NCBI GenBank assembly: GCA_035479375.1
Contig: DATIIT010000001.1
Coordinates: forward strand, 62,001-126,000
DNA: 64,000 bases
Direction: 5' to 3'
Source of the DNA: PMNU01 sp035479375
GTDB taxonomy: Bacteria > Patescibacteriota > Saccharimonadia > Saccharimonadales > UBA4665
Part shown: positions 16,672 to 24,538 of the stretch, in pieces
How the letters are laid out: each line of letters begins with the position of its first letter
Numbering within the stretch: the stretch's first letter is position 1
Notes under the pieces: model-generated
The model's database searches: none
The model's input: only the letters and a program-made list of their open reading frames with translations
What the model was told of the DNA's origin: nothing
Position numbers and translations under genes: made by a program

Positions 16672-17328
16672 CTAATTGCAGTCCATGCGCTTATAACTGG
16701 CGATGTAGTGCAGCGAGCAGCGGTAATGCGCCTCGGCTGGCGTGCTAGGCTGGAGGGTGCCATCGGTGGGCGGCACACTGGCCGTGGCTGTGGGCGTGGG
16801 CGGCGTTGCCAGCTGGCTGGGCGCGCTATCGGCAGCCGCCGTAGGGGCCGGGGGCTGCGCCACCGTAAGCGCACCCGCGGCCTGCTTGGGCATATGGCCG
16901 GCAATAAACGCCCCAGCCAGCACCACTGCCGCCAGCGTCGCCGCGAATGAGAATATCCGGCCCGCCCACGACCTTTTTTCCTGGCGGCCACGGTGCGGTG
17001 CACTGCTGCGGGCGTACGTCCGGGCATACGGCGAGGCATGGCGCCCCTGGTGCCTAGGCTCCTCCCGGTAGCGCGCCGGCACGGCCGTATCCGTGGGCAT
17101 CCCAGCAATGTTGGCAATCTCTTGGTCGTCTAGCTGGTTGTTATACAAAAAGCGGGCCTGCGGGTTGGACAGGGTCTCGTACGCTTCGTTGAGGCGGGCC
17201 ATCATGCGGGTGTCGCCCTCGTGGTCAGGGTGATGGCGTTTGGCCATGGCCAAGTATTGCCGGCGGATTTCACCCGCGCCGGCACCACGCTCCACCCCTA
17301 AAACTTGGTAGTAGTCCTCACGAGCCAT
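16672..17328 (-). CDS. Membrane-anchored J-domain protein
   Basis: 218 aa. An N-terminal J domain (1-68) starts DYYQVLGVERGAG and contains the essential HPD (33-35) that stimulates DnaK ATPase. A basic Arg/His/Tyr-rich linker (80-120) precedes one TM helix (about 125-144) and an Ala/Pro/Thr-rich C-terminal part. The J domain would face the cytosol and the tail the outside. Not DnaJ itself (no G/F or Zn domains). No clear Shine-Dalgarno. Confidence 0.85.
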   Translation of the reverse strand: MAREDYYQVLGVERGAGAGEIRRQYLAMAKRHHPDHEGDTRMMARLNEAYETLSNPQARFLYNNQLDDQEIANIAGMPTDTAVPARYREEPRHQGRHASPYARTYARSSAPHRGRQEKRSWAGRIFSFAATLAAVVLAGAFIAGHMPKQAAGALTVAQPPAPTAAADSAPSQLATPPTPTATASVPPTDGTLQPSTPAEAHYRCSLHYIASYKRMDCN

Positions 17329-17410
17329 AACTGGTGCTTACATCATAAATCCAAAGGCTGGATTTGTCCCGCATATTTCCGCCAGGGCCAAACTGTGCTA
17401 TGTTCGGCTT

Positions 17411-18034
17411 ATGCCCGCATTTACATCCTGTAAAGCACCAAACGAAGCCGAATTCGCCGCCAACAGCCAAACACAGCAGCTAGGCGACTTCGCCATTGGT
17501 GTCGGGCTCCATCTCCGGCACTGGGAAGGCATACGCGCCAACGGCAGCGTACAGCATGGCGCCGGCGAGCTGGCCACCACACTTGTTGCCACCTTCCGGC
17601 AGGCGAACGCGCTCCAGGATAGGGTTGCAGGTGGCGAGGAACTCCCCGCCGAGGAAGAAAGACACGCGCTCCTGCAGGTTATTGGCGCCATCGGGTTGTC
17701 AACCATGATACAGCGTATGCGGCGCCCCGGCGGTATAAACTTATACTCCACCATCATGGTGGCCGACATAAACCGTGACGCCGCCACGGACGAGCCGCTA
17801 CCCCCGCGCCTACACGTCCGCCTAGACGCTATAAATGGATTCTTCCGACCCGCTAGCGAGTGGTATAAAGGCAGTAGCTTATACGTGCAGCGCAAAACGT
17901 ATGCCGATCCTACCCCCACCGTCAGAGACCGTCTCGCTGCCCGTCGCGATTCAGCCAGCCTTATTACGCTCATTCCCCACCTTATCAGCCCAACATCCGG
18001 CTCCTACCACCCGCATAAAGCGAAGCAGCGCTAG
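17411..18034 (+). CDS. Unknown protein, first of a coupled pair
   Basis: 207 aa, no family recognised. No signal peptide or TM. Mixed alpha/beta composition, with GDFAIGVGLHLRHWEGIRANG and a central helical part; the C-terminus is basic. TATGTT at 17399-17404 (extended TGCTATGTT) ends 6 nt before the ATG, so it is likely leaderless. Its TAG overlaps the GTG of the next gene by one base (TAGTG), so the two products are probably made together and may interact. Confidence 0.6.
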   Translation: MPAFTSCKAPNEAEFAANSQTQQLGDFAIGVGLHLRHWEGIRANGSVQHGAGELATTLVATFRQANALQDRVAGGEELPAEEERHALLQVIGAIGLSTMIQRMRRPGGINLYSTIMVADINRDAATDEPLPPRLHVRLDAINGFFRPASEWYKGSSLYVQRKTYADPTPTVRDRLAARRDSASLITLIPHLISPTSGSYHPHKAKQR

Positions 18035-18660
18035 TGGCAACTTTTACTGCCGTCCACGAGGTGTGGGATCTTGACTTGCTCGAAAGCTGGGAAGGTTACG
18101 AGCCACCCAAATTGCAGGAACTATTCGTAGAAGGCGCCAATTACTGGCGGCGCGCGCCCATGCAAGCAGCGCAAGGAGCTAAAGAAGCAACCACAGCAAC
18201 GGCATCCAGCATGCTGACAGGCCTCTATGCCCACATGAGATGGCTGCATCTCAAATCCGGCGAGACTGCTGCAGATGACCGCATCCGCAAGCGCACCATA
18301 CAGATGCTTGGCTTCTCCATGCTAACGGCCGAAATCTTTGATGCGCAAGACGTTGCCATAAGCGCTACCAGCACGCCAGAAAAAGCCAGCCTGATACCGG
18401 ACGTCACTCCTGCATGGATACAAGGGGAGTGCCCGCCATATGCGCTGCACTGCTCGCCCAGCCTGCTGGAGTTGTTCGAAGAAAGCGACGCACCGGAGCA
18501 ATGGTACGCAGGCAGCCACGGGCTGCTTGTACGGCGCCTCATGCACGAGCCCCCGTCCCCCGCGCTCCTTGCCCACCCCAAGATTGGCGGCAATGCAGCA
18601 TTATTTGACCCACTCATAACGCTGCAACCCACGCTACAGGTACCACCCCTAAAGCAGTAA
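18034..18660 (+). CDS. Unknown protein, second of a coupled pair
   Basis: 208 aa from a GTG that overlaps the previous stop. Acidic and helical N-terminal half (WDLDLLESWEGYEPPKLQEL), central AEIFDAQDVAISATSTPEK, and a C-terminal part with a Cys pair (GECPPYALHCSP). No signal peptide, TM or known motif. The operon ends at a terminator shared with, or directed at, the convergent tmRNA gene. Confidence 0.6.
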   Translation: MATFTAVHEVWDLDLLESWEGYEPPKLQELFVEGANYWRRAPMQAAQGAKEATTATASSMLTGLYAHMRWLHLKSGETAADDRIRKRTIQMLGFSMLTAEIFDAQDVAISATSTPEKASLIPDVTPAWIQGECPPYALHCSPSLLELFEESDAPEQWYAGSHGLLVRRLMHEPPSPALLAHPKIGGNAALFDPLITLQPTLQVPPLKQ

Positions 18661-18667
18661 CGCAAAC

Positions 18668-18692
18668 AAAAAAGCACCAACACTGTTGGCGC
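18668..18692 (-). terminator. Terminator of tmRNA
   Basis: On the minus strand GCGCCAAC (18685-18692) pairs with GTTGGTGC (18674-18681), one G-U pair, followed by six Ts. It begins 6 nt after the tmRNA CCA end. Read on the plus strand it also follows the unknown gene pair. Confidence 0.8.
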
Positions 18693-18697
18693 CCTTA

Positions 18698-19106
18698 TGG
18701 TGGAGCTGGCGGGTACTGCCCCCGCGTCCGCTAGTTTAACTGATTGGTCTATCCTACAGGCATAGGTCGTTTAAGTGTTCTTGGGTTGCGAGGGCTAAAC
18801 GGCCAAAACCTCACTTCCCAAAAGCCCTTGGCTTAGTGCATAGCATGGGCGGTGCTACACAAGCATCCCGATGATATGTCACGCACGAGTGTTATCGGGA
18901 ATCACCCTCGGCGCGCTGCTAAAGATAAAACTAAGCAGTTGCAAAAGCGAGCTGCTTCTGCCCGCCAAAAATGGCGAAGACATCGGCTACAAGCTGTTTG
19001 CGGTAAGATACTTTTTCGGCATCTATACAAATTTTGCCTATAACGCTGGCAAGCGACCTGCTGATCCAACCGTTAAAGTCCAACGTCGAGCTTAAAATTC
19101 AGCCCC
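18698..19106 (-). ncRNA. ssrA: tmRNA (SsrA)
   Basis: The 409-nt minus-strand RNA begins GGGGCTGAATTTTAAGCTCGACG, close to the usual tmRNA 5' end, and ends with GCCAGCTCCACCA, with acceptor pairing of GGGGCT to AGCTCC. A reading frame from GCC at 19018-19020 (nt 87, near the usual resume position 90) runs 29 codons to TAG at 18931-18933. Its tag starts AEKVSY and ends QLAFATA. The T-arm stem GCGGG/CCCGC encloses GGCAGTA, not the canonical TTCRANN. tmRNA with SmpB rescues stalled ribosomes; smpB is not in the window. Confidence 0.88.
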
Positions 19107-19115
19107 GTGAAGGTT

Positions 19116-19121
19116 ATTATA
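19116..19121 (-). promoter_or_regulatory. tmRNA promoter -10
   Basis: Minus-strand TATAAT ends 9 nt before the first G of tmRNA. A clear -35 box was not found at the expected spacing. Confidence 0.55.
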
Positions 19122-19221
19122 CCATTTCGCACGCCAAAACACGAGCATTTTGTTCTCTGCCCAATTTTTATAAAACGCGCACTCTCATGTAAACAATTAT
19201 CGTTTTATTTGACACACATTA

Positions 19222-19310
19222 TTGACTTATTTCATAATATCACTATAATTACTCAATGTAAGCATTAGGCTTACCTGATTTTGATCGAGACCCGCGAAAG
19301 CGGGTTTCTG
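19222..19310 (+). ncRNA. Candidate small RNA (promoter, hairpin, terminator)
   Basis: On the plus strand TTGACT (19222-19227) and TATAAT (19244-19249) are 16 nt apart. From about 19256 the transcript would contain GTAAGC/GCTTAC (19258-19274) and a GC-rich hairpin ACCCGC-GAAA-GCGGGT (19290-19305) followed by TTTCT. The RNA would be about 55 nt. The second hairpin may merely terminate the convergent NYN gene, so the RNA call is tentative. Confidence 0.4.
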
Positions 19311-19311
19311 A

Positions 19312-19926
19312 TTATCTATGCGTACCCCTTCTCTGTACGCTAAGCCTATATTCAAAATCATCCGCGTAAAATACTTCCTTCACAGTACCTGCCAATTTAG
19401 CGTCAATTATCTCCTTGCCAAAGTGGCCCCTTGCACCAAAAACGTATGCCTCTTTCCCATATTGTGAATGTAAATACTGGAGCACGTAGGCAAGATCTCC
19501 GTCCCCTGAAAAGATAAATATTGAGTCATAATTGTCCCGCTCCCGTATCAGGTCGACTGCCATTTCGACGTCTAGGTCACACTTCATTTCGTACCCGTGG
19601 ACATTATCTGCACTATGAATGTATTTCACTCTTTTCGTAACAAGTTCAAAGCGGTTCATGCGAGCCTTTTCCAGAATACTCTTCGACCAGGGCAGTAGCG
19701 TGGCCGTTGACTCCTGAGGCCCATAGTTCTCCCCATAATAAAACCTTCGCAGGAATTGTTTGCCGTAAGATATGTTCTTGATTAGATTGGCAAGCTCTTG
19801 GATGCCAACACTCCAACCAAGCGAGTTCTTCCACTTATCCACGTTGGCAAAGTCAACTATAACTATCGTTCGGTCACGCTTAGTTGAGTGCGCCTCTAAG
19901 AACTTCTTGATTTGGACAGGGTTCAT
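19312..19926 (-). CDS. NYN-domain (LabA/DUF88) nuclease-like protein
   Basis: 204 aa. PIN-like acidic residues are in place: Asp25 in VIVDFANVD, Asp117/Asp119 in KCDLDVEMAVD and Asp142/Asp144 in FSGDGDLAYVLQ. NYN proteins are metal-dependent RNases. The domain fills nearly the whole protein. TATAAT (19935-19940) ends 8 nt before the ATG, a leaderless start. No toxin-antitoxin partner is adjacent, and AT content is higher than in surrounding genes. Confidence 0.85.
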   Translation of the reverse strand: MNPVQIKKFLEAHSTKRDRTIVIVDFANVDKWKNSLGWSVGIQELANLIKNISYGKQFLRRFYYGENYGPQESTATLLPWSKSILEKARMNRFELVTKRVKYIHSADNVHGYEMKCDLDVEMAVDLIRERDNYDSIFIFSGDGDLAYVLQYLHSQYGKEAYVFGARGHFGKEIIDAKLAGTVKEVFYADDFEYRLSVQRRGTHR

Positions 19927-19989
19927 CAGACGGCATTATACCACAATTTTGCTAATGCTTTATACAGATGTCGAAATCAAAAAGCACTG

Positions 19990-20454
19990 CTACATATCCA
20001 ACGGATGGTGGCACGCAAACGGCTTGCCCGCCGTGCAGACGTGGTCGTGGAAGCTTTGCAGCGTCTCCTGCAGTTGCTGGCGCTGTTTCTCGCCCAAAAG
20101 CTCCAAAAGCGGCAGGTGGTACTGCTCGAGCACGTCCATGGCGGCGTTGGTCATTTTAATGCCCTTGGCCGTGGTGACGATGATGTGCTCGCGCCGGCTC
20201 TTGGGGTTGATGCGGATGGCCAGCAGCCCCTTCTCGCACAGCAGCTTGATTTGGCGGCTGATGCTGGCCTCGGTCTGACCCAAACATTCGGCCAGTTTGC
20301 GTTGCTGGACATTGGGGTTTTTCTGGAGCATCATCAGGATTTTAAACTGCGACATGCCGATGCCTAGGCGCTCTTGCAGCACTTGGTCCGATTGGCGGAG
20401 CAGGATCGTGGCGGTGTGTGTCAGCAAATATCCAATAGTCATAACCGGGCCCAT
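19990..20454 (-). CDS. MarR-family transcriptional regulator
   Basis: 154 aa. The winged helix reads SQFKILMMLQKNPNVQQRKLAECLGQTEASISRQIKLLCEKGLLAIRINPKSRREHIIVTTAKG (in parts), with the DNA-recognition helix QTEASISRQIK and the beta wing NPKSRREH. Dimerisation helices flank it. AAGGAT lies upstream of the ATG and a promoter TTGACT/TAGACT is visible near 20485-20515. Regulated genes unknown; it may be autoregulated. Two in-frame ATGs (20454, 20442) could start it. Confidence 0.88.
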   Translation of the reverse strand: MGPVMTIGYLLTHTATILLRQSDQVLQERLGIGMSQFKILMMLQKNPNVQQRKLAECLGQTEASISRQIKLLCEKGLLAIRINPKSRREHIIVTTAKGIKMTNAAMDVLEQYHLPLLELLGEKQRQQLQETLQSFHDHVCTAGKPFACHHPLDM

Positions 20455-20537
20455 AGCAGAAATCCTTACAACAATAGTCTAGTCTTTTAAAGGTTAACAA
20501 GTCAAGTATTTTGGCGCGGCGTATCTGTTTTTCTGTT

Positions 20538-20564
20538 ACAAAATGAGCGTTTGCTCATATTTTA
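20538..20564 (-). terminator. Terminator of ksgA
   Basis: ATGAGC-GTTT-GCTCAT (20543-20558) immediately follows the ksgA stop on the minus strand and is flanked by A- and T-rich tracts. Confidence 0.6.
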
Positions 20565-21359
20565 TCATGAATTGTACGATTGGTACAAGCCATGCCATTC
20601 ATTAAGGCTGAGGCTTTGCGCGCGGGTGCCCGGCGCGATGCCCGCTTTTTGCAGCAGCGCGCCCGCGTCTTCCCGGCTGAGGTGCAGGCCGGCTCCCAGT
20701 GAATTCAACAGCGTCTTGCGGCGCTGGGCAAACCCGGCCTTTACGATGCGGAAAAACAGCCTGGTGTCCACGCCCGGGAACAGCGGCTGGGCGCGGTAGT
20801 GCAGTACTAAAATCTGGGAGTCTACTTTGGGCGGCGGCGTGAATAGCTCAGCTGGCACCAGCTGGCCAAGCGCGGCCTCGCAGTAAAATTGCACGCTGAC
20901 GCTGAGCGTGCCCATGGCGCCGGGCGCGGCGCAGACCCGCTCGGCTACCTCTTTTTGCACCAGTAAAGCAGCGGCGCTGAAGTGGTTGGGGTTCTCGCAC
21001 AAGAGGCGCAGCAAGTTGCTTGTGAGGTAATACGGAATGTTGGCAGCCAGCTTGTAATCTGGCGGCAGGCTGCCAAAGTCGAACTTGAGGATGTCTTGCT
21101 GCACCACGCGCAAGTTGGCGGCTGGCACGCGCTTTGGCAAGTCGCGCGCCAAATTGGCGTCAAACTCCACGGCAATTACCTGGCCGGCTTGCTGCACCAG
21201 TTTTTGGGTGAGAGTGCCTAGGCCCGGGCCCACTTCCAAGACGGTGTCCCCAGGAGCCAAACCAACGGCGTCGCACATCGCCTGCAAACTGTCGTCGTCG
21301 TGCAGCCAGTGTTGGCCAAGGGATTTTTTAGGGGCGCTGGCGGGTAAATCGTATGGCAT
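20565..21359 (-). CDS. rsmA: 16S rRNA dimethyladenosine transferase RsmA/KsgA
   Basis: 264 aa from ATG 21359 (MPYDLPASAPKKSLGQHWL). SAM motif I VLEVGPGLGTLTQKL and catalytic motif IV NIPYYLTS are intact, and FxPPPKVDSQ is in the C-terminal part. It dimethylates the two adjacent adenines near the 3' end of 16S rRNA. The upstream extension of the frame overlaps rpfB and is rejected: TAGAAT (21367-21372) ends 7 nt before 21359. That -10 box lies on the rpfB stop codon, so ksgA can be expressed from its own leaderless promoter. Confidence 0.93.
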   Translation of the reverse strand: MPYDLPASAPKKSLGQHWLHDDDSLQAMCDAVGLAPGDTVLEVGPGLGTLTQKLVQQAGQVIAVEFDANLARDLPKRVPAANLRVVQQDILKFDFGSLPPDYKLAANIPYYLTSNLLRLLCENPNHFSAAALLVQKEVAERVCAAPGAMGTLSVSVQFYCEAALGQLVPAELFTPPPKVDSQILVLHYRAQPLFPGVDTRLFFRIVKAGFAQRRKTLLNSLGAGLHLSREDAGALLQKAGIAPGTRAQSLSLNEWHGLYQSYNS

Positions 21360-21369
21360 GCTGTCTATT

Positions 21370-22662
21370 CTACCAGTTACTGTACGCTGCCCAGTGGTTA
21401 TATGCGCCGGCCCAGCCGCCGTAGCGCGAGTTGGCGTACCCGGTTGCCCACTTAATCTGTGTAATGGCGCTGGTTGCCCAGTCGGCGCCCGCCGAGGCCA
21501 TTTTGCCGCCGGGCGTGGCCTGGAAGATGCCGTAGCCGCCGTAGGACGGGATGTCGCTGGGGTTAATATATGGCGGGCAGTTGTGTGTGCCCTGGATTTT
21601 GGTGGGGCACCAGCCACCCTCGTGGCTGGCGATGAAGTCCACATACGGGTAGTCGGAAGACGAGATGCCGGCCGCGGCCATGACCGCCTGCTTGTCCGAC
21701 GGGATTTGCACGGCCTTGCCGCGGGCGATAATCTGCGTCACCGGCTGCACGGTGATGACCTGCTGGATTTCCTTGCGCGTCTGCGTGCCGTCGGCCGCGG
21801 TCTCTACCAGGTAGGTGGTAAGTTTTTTGCCCGGGCTGCCCTGCTGGCGCACGGCCGTGGTACCAAATGTCAGCGAATTGTCCTCAATGACCTGCATGGG
21901 CATGTCGATGGTGCTCTCCTCGCTCACCACTTTTTGCCCCTTGTGCAGCACAAAGACCTGCATGTTGTTGGCCACCGGGGCGCTGGCCGAGGGCTGCACC
22001 ACGTCGTTTTCCTGTACCAGCAGCCCGCGCTCTGCCAGGAGGTCGCCCACGGTTTTGGCGTGGGTGCGCATCACCACCGGCGTGCCGTACAGGTTGACGT
22101 TGACCGGCGTGGCACGGTTAATGACCACCCGTTGGCCAATGGAGCCCTCCACCAAGAAGTTGGTCGTGGGCAAAAGCTCCAGGTCGTCTTCTGGGAACAC
22201 ATTGATGCCTGCCTGCTTCACGATGCTGCGCGGCGTGGTGGCCGCGCTGTAGGCAAACTGTTTCCGGGCGCCATCCACAATGGTGACTGGCACGGCGCGG
22301 TAGACGTTAATGCGGAAGTTATCGGTGACAATCTGGGTATCTGTGGCTGGCTCCACCACGTCGCCGTCGTGCACGGCCACATGGAATTTGGCCAGCACCG
22401 CGCCCACGGTATCTGCCCGCGTGGGCACCACCTGCTGGGTGTTGTCGTGCGAAATAATGACGATGTGCGAATCAGTGCGCGTCAGCTTGGGCGCGCCGCC
22501 GCTTAAAATCGCAAAGACCGCCACAAATAAAATACCGAGCGAGCCAATGGTCACCAGCGGGATAGTAAACGCCGGGTGCCGTCCGACCCGTTTTATGGTG
22601 TCAACATGCTGCTGCCGGGCAGCAGCGTAGCGTTGTTTGATGCCGTCCAAGTGTTTGCGCAT
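21370..22662 (-). CDS. RpfB/YabE-like cell-wall hydrolase (DUF348-G5-lysozyme-like)
   Basis: 430 aa. Basic N-terminus, TM anchor (about 32-54), then DUF348-type ubiquitin-like repeats (about 60-245; ADTVGAVLAKFHVAV and AKTVGDLLAERGLLV are repeat cores), a G5 domain (about 250-318) and a lysozyme/transglycosylase-like C-terminus (335-430) with catalytic Glu348 in SHEGGW and YGIFQATPGGK. Domain order matches RpfB resuscitation factors and YabE. It would cut peptidoglycan outside the membrane. The rpfB-ksgA gene order is that of Actinobacteria. No Shine-Dalgarno seen at the start. Confidence 0.87.
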   Translation of the reverse strand: MRKHLDGIKQRYAAARQQHVDTIKRVGRHPAFTIPLVTIGSLGILFVAVFAILSGGAPKLTRTDSHIVIISHDNTQQVVPTRADTVGAVLAKFHVAVHDGDVVEPATDTQIVTDNFRINVYRAVPVTIVDGARKQFAYSAATTPRSIVKQAGINVFPEDDLELLPTTNFLVEGSIGQRVVINRATPVNVNLYGTPVVMRTHAKTVGDLLAERGLLVQENDVVQPSASAPVANNMQVFVLHKGQKVVSEESTIDMPMQVIEDNSLTFGTTAVRQQGSPGKKLTTYLVETAADGTQTRKEIQQVITVQPVTQIIARGKAVQIPSDKQAVMAAAGISSSDYPYVDFIASHEGGWCPTKIQGTHNCPPYINPSDIPSYGGYGIFQATPGGKMASAGADWATSAITQIKWATGYANSRYGGWAGAYNHWAAYSNW

Positions 22663-22689
22663 AGTGGTTGCCGTAGCTATTGTAACAGA

Positions 22690-23163
22690 TTACTGCTGGC
22701 TGTTTTTTGGCACTGCCAGCCGCAGGCCGGCCAAGACGTCCGGGTTCGCATTGTGTGCGCCCAAGGTAGCTGTTTCCAACCACGCGGCTTCGGTACTCTC
22801 CCCAAATTGGGCGGTAAGCGGCGCCTCCTGGGAAAGGTCAGCGGCAAAATAGTGGCAGGGGAAGCGGATGCCGTGGTGGCCGCTTGGCTCGGTGGCCAGC
22901 CTGGTGAGCTGGCCGGGCTGCAGCCGCAGCCCGGCCTCTTCGCGGACTTCGCGCAGCACTCCGGCCAGCGGGTCTTCGCCCCTGTGCAGGCCGCCGCCAG
23001 GCAGCGACCATTTGCCATTCCCCAGCCAGCCCTTTACTGCCACAATCTTGCCATCGCAGCGCAGCACGGCGCGGGTGCGCGGCCTGCCGCCCAGGTATAC
23101 AATGAGCGCGGGCAGCACCGCCCACCACGCCACAACGCCCATTTTTTGCAAAAGCTTGTTCAT
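22690..23163 (-). CDS. Nudix hydrolase
   Basis: 157 aa. The Nudix box GX5EX7REUXEEXGU is complete at residues 57-79 (GGGLHRGEDPLAG then VLREVREEAGL). A hydrophobic segment at 8-24 could anchor it to the membrane, which is unusual for this family. Family members cleave nucleoside diphosphate derivatives; substrate unknown. TATGCT (23170-23175) ends 6 nt before the ATG. It is upstream of rpfB on the same strand with a 27-nt gap. Confidence 0.88.
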   Translation of the reverse strand: MNKLLQKMGVVAWWAVLPALIVYLGGRPRTRAVLRCDGKIVAVKGWLGNGKWSLPGGGLHRGEDPLAGVLREVREEAGLRLQPGQLTRLATEPSGHHGIRFPCHYFAADLSQEAPLTAQFGESTEAAWLETATLGAHNANPDVLAGLRLAVPKNSQQ

Positions 23164-23239
23164 ATACCAAGCATACCACTCGCCGGCTCACCTCTGTTAA
23201 TAATTTGTAAAACTTATAATTTTATGATACTAGTAGCGT

Positions 23240-23860
23240 ATGGCCACGCTCCAGCTCGACACCGTACATTCAACTTGGATCCACCCCTACGTACCGGAGG
23301 CTCCCGAGCCATACCACCGCGTCATCACCGTGGGCACAGCCAGCGGTGTCGTTGCCTGCGAATACGAGGTGGATACCTCCGACGTGCAATCTTTCGCCTT
23401 CAACGTGCCCGAGGATATGGCCGAACGCGTCGCCCGCTTTTTCAAAGCCTACGTGGCCGGGCGGAGCACAGACCCAGCAGACCCGTCATTTAGCCACAGA
23501 GAGGCGTACTCTGAAAGGCCACCATATAACTGCCATGCCTTTGCCCGCTACGTCATAACCGGCGCCGACCACGAAGGCTTTGAGTACCGCTACGACGGTT
23601 TTGGCTCCGAGGCCGCCAAAACGGCGCAACCGTTTACCGGTAACTTAGAGGCCGGCCAGCACGGCGTTGTATTCAGCCGGCCTAATAACCACACTTCGCA
23701 TAGCTTCTTGGGGCTCGGCCGGCATGCGCCGTTTACGCTACAAGCCATGAACAACCACGGCAACATCGGGCTATTGCCTTACAACCAAATCCTGCCAATA
23801 TACGGAAAAAGACCTGAAGACCGCTTCAGGATGCTGGCCGTCCCGCTTATAACCCCCTAG
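23240..23860 (+). CDS. Unknown protein, putative Cys-His hydrolase, paralogue 1
   Basis: 206 aa, no family recognised. It is a clear paralogue of the next gene. Shared blocks: YNCHAFARY (near residue 95), GxLEAGQHGVVFS, TSHSFLGLGRHAPFTLQAM and NNHGNIGLLPYNQ. The conserved Cys at the start of a helix, a later His in SHSF and a polar Asn in NNxGN resemble the order of catalytic residues in NlpC/P60 and LRAT-like papain folds. This is inference from residue order only. No signal peptide, so probably cytosolic. Confidence 0.6.
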   Translation: MATLQLDTVHSTWIHPYVPEAPEPYHRVITVGTASGVVACEYEVDTSDVQSFAFNVPEDMAERVARFFKAYVAGRSTDPADPSFSHREAYSERPPYNCHAFARYVITGADHEGFEYRYDGFGSEAAKTAQPFTGNLEAGQHGVVFSRPNNHTSHSFLGLGRHAPFTLQAMNNHGNIGLLPYNQILPIYGKRPEDRFRMLAVPLITP

Positions 23861-23898
23861 GTGGCAATATTACCACAATCATTGTATAGTTATACGTT

Positions 23899-24522
23899 AT
23901 GTCTGAGCTGTCCCTGTTCACCATCCCCTCTTACTGGAGGCACCCGGCGTTGCCGCGCTTCCGCGAGCCGTACCCCCGCGTCGTAGGCGTAGAGACGGCC
24001 GTAGGGCTCATCGCCTGCCGCTTTGCGCTCCCGCCGGGCGCCATACCCGAGCTCATGACGTTTGACGTGCCTGAGCCGCTCGCCCAGGGCGTCGCCGGAT
24101 TTTACGACCGCCACATTGCCCGCCAAGACCCCGAAGACCCGCACAGCCCAGACCGCGCCCCGTATGGCCGCACCGGGCTTATGACCATCGGCCGCGTCCG
24201 CTACAACTGCCACACCTTTGCCGAGGCCATGCAACCCGGCAGCGTGCCATACGACGGCCGCCTCCACAACCTCAAACAACACATACAGGACCAAGGCAAG
24301 GCTGCCGAGCCATTTTCCGGCTACTTGCCTGCCGGCGCGCACGGCATGGTGAAAAATATGGAGACCGGGTATGTTTCACACAGCTTCATTGGGCTCGGCG
24401 AGGACGTACCCCTGACGTTGCAAGCCATAGACAACAACGGCAATTTGGGCGTGCTCCCGTACCCTACCGTACTCAACGAATACGGCCGGCACCGCTCCGG
24501 CGCGTACATGCTGGTGGCCTAA
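23899..24522 (+). CDS. Unknown protein, putative Cys-His hydrolase, paralogue 2
   Basis: 207 aa. It shares with its neighbour the blocks YNCHTFAEA, GYLPAGAHGMVKN, VSHSFIGLGEDVPLTLQAI and DNNGNLGVLPYPTV, in the same order and spacing, so the pair arose by tandem duplication. The N-terminal halves also align (EPYPRVVGVETAVGLIACRF with EPYHRVITVGTASGVVACEY). TATAGT (23885-23890) ends 8 nt before the ATG. The strict conservation of NCH-FA, SHSF-GLG and NN-GN suggests an active site. Function unknown. Confidence 0.6.
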   Translation: MSELSLFTIPSYWRHPALPRFREPYPRVVGVETAVGLIACRFALPPGAIPELMTFDVPEPLAQGVAGFYDRHIARQDPEDPHSPDRAPYGRTGLMTIGRVRYNCHTFAEAMQPGSVPYDGRLHNLKQHIQDQGKAAEPFSGYLPAGAHGMVKNMETGYVSHSFIGLGEDVPLTLQAIDNNGNLGVLPYPTVLNEYGRHRSGAYMLVA

Positions 24523-24538
24523 GCCCCAAGGCGCGCGT

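Noticed and set aside
21360..21644. N-terminal extension of KsgA
   Set aside because: It overlaps the rpfB gene on the same strand and is Pro/Thr/Arg low complexity; a -10 box sits right before the internal ATG.
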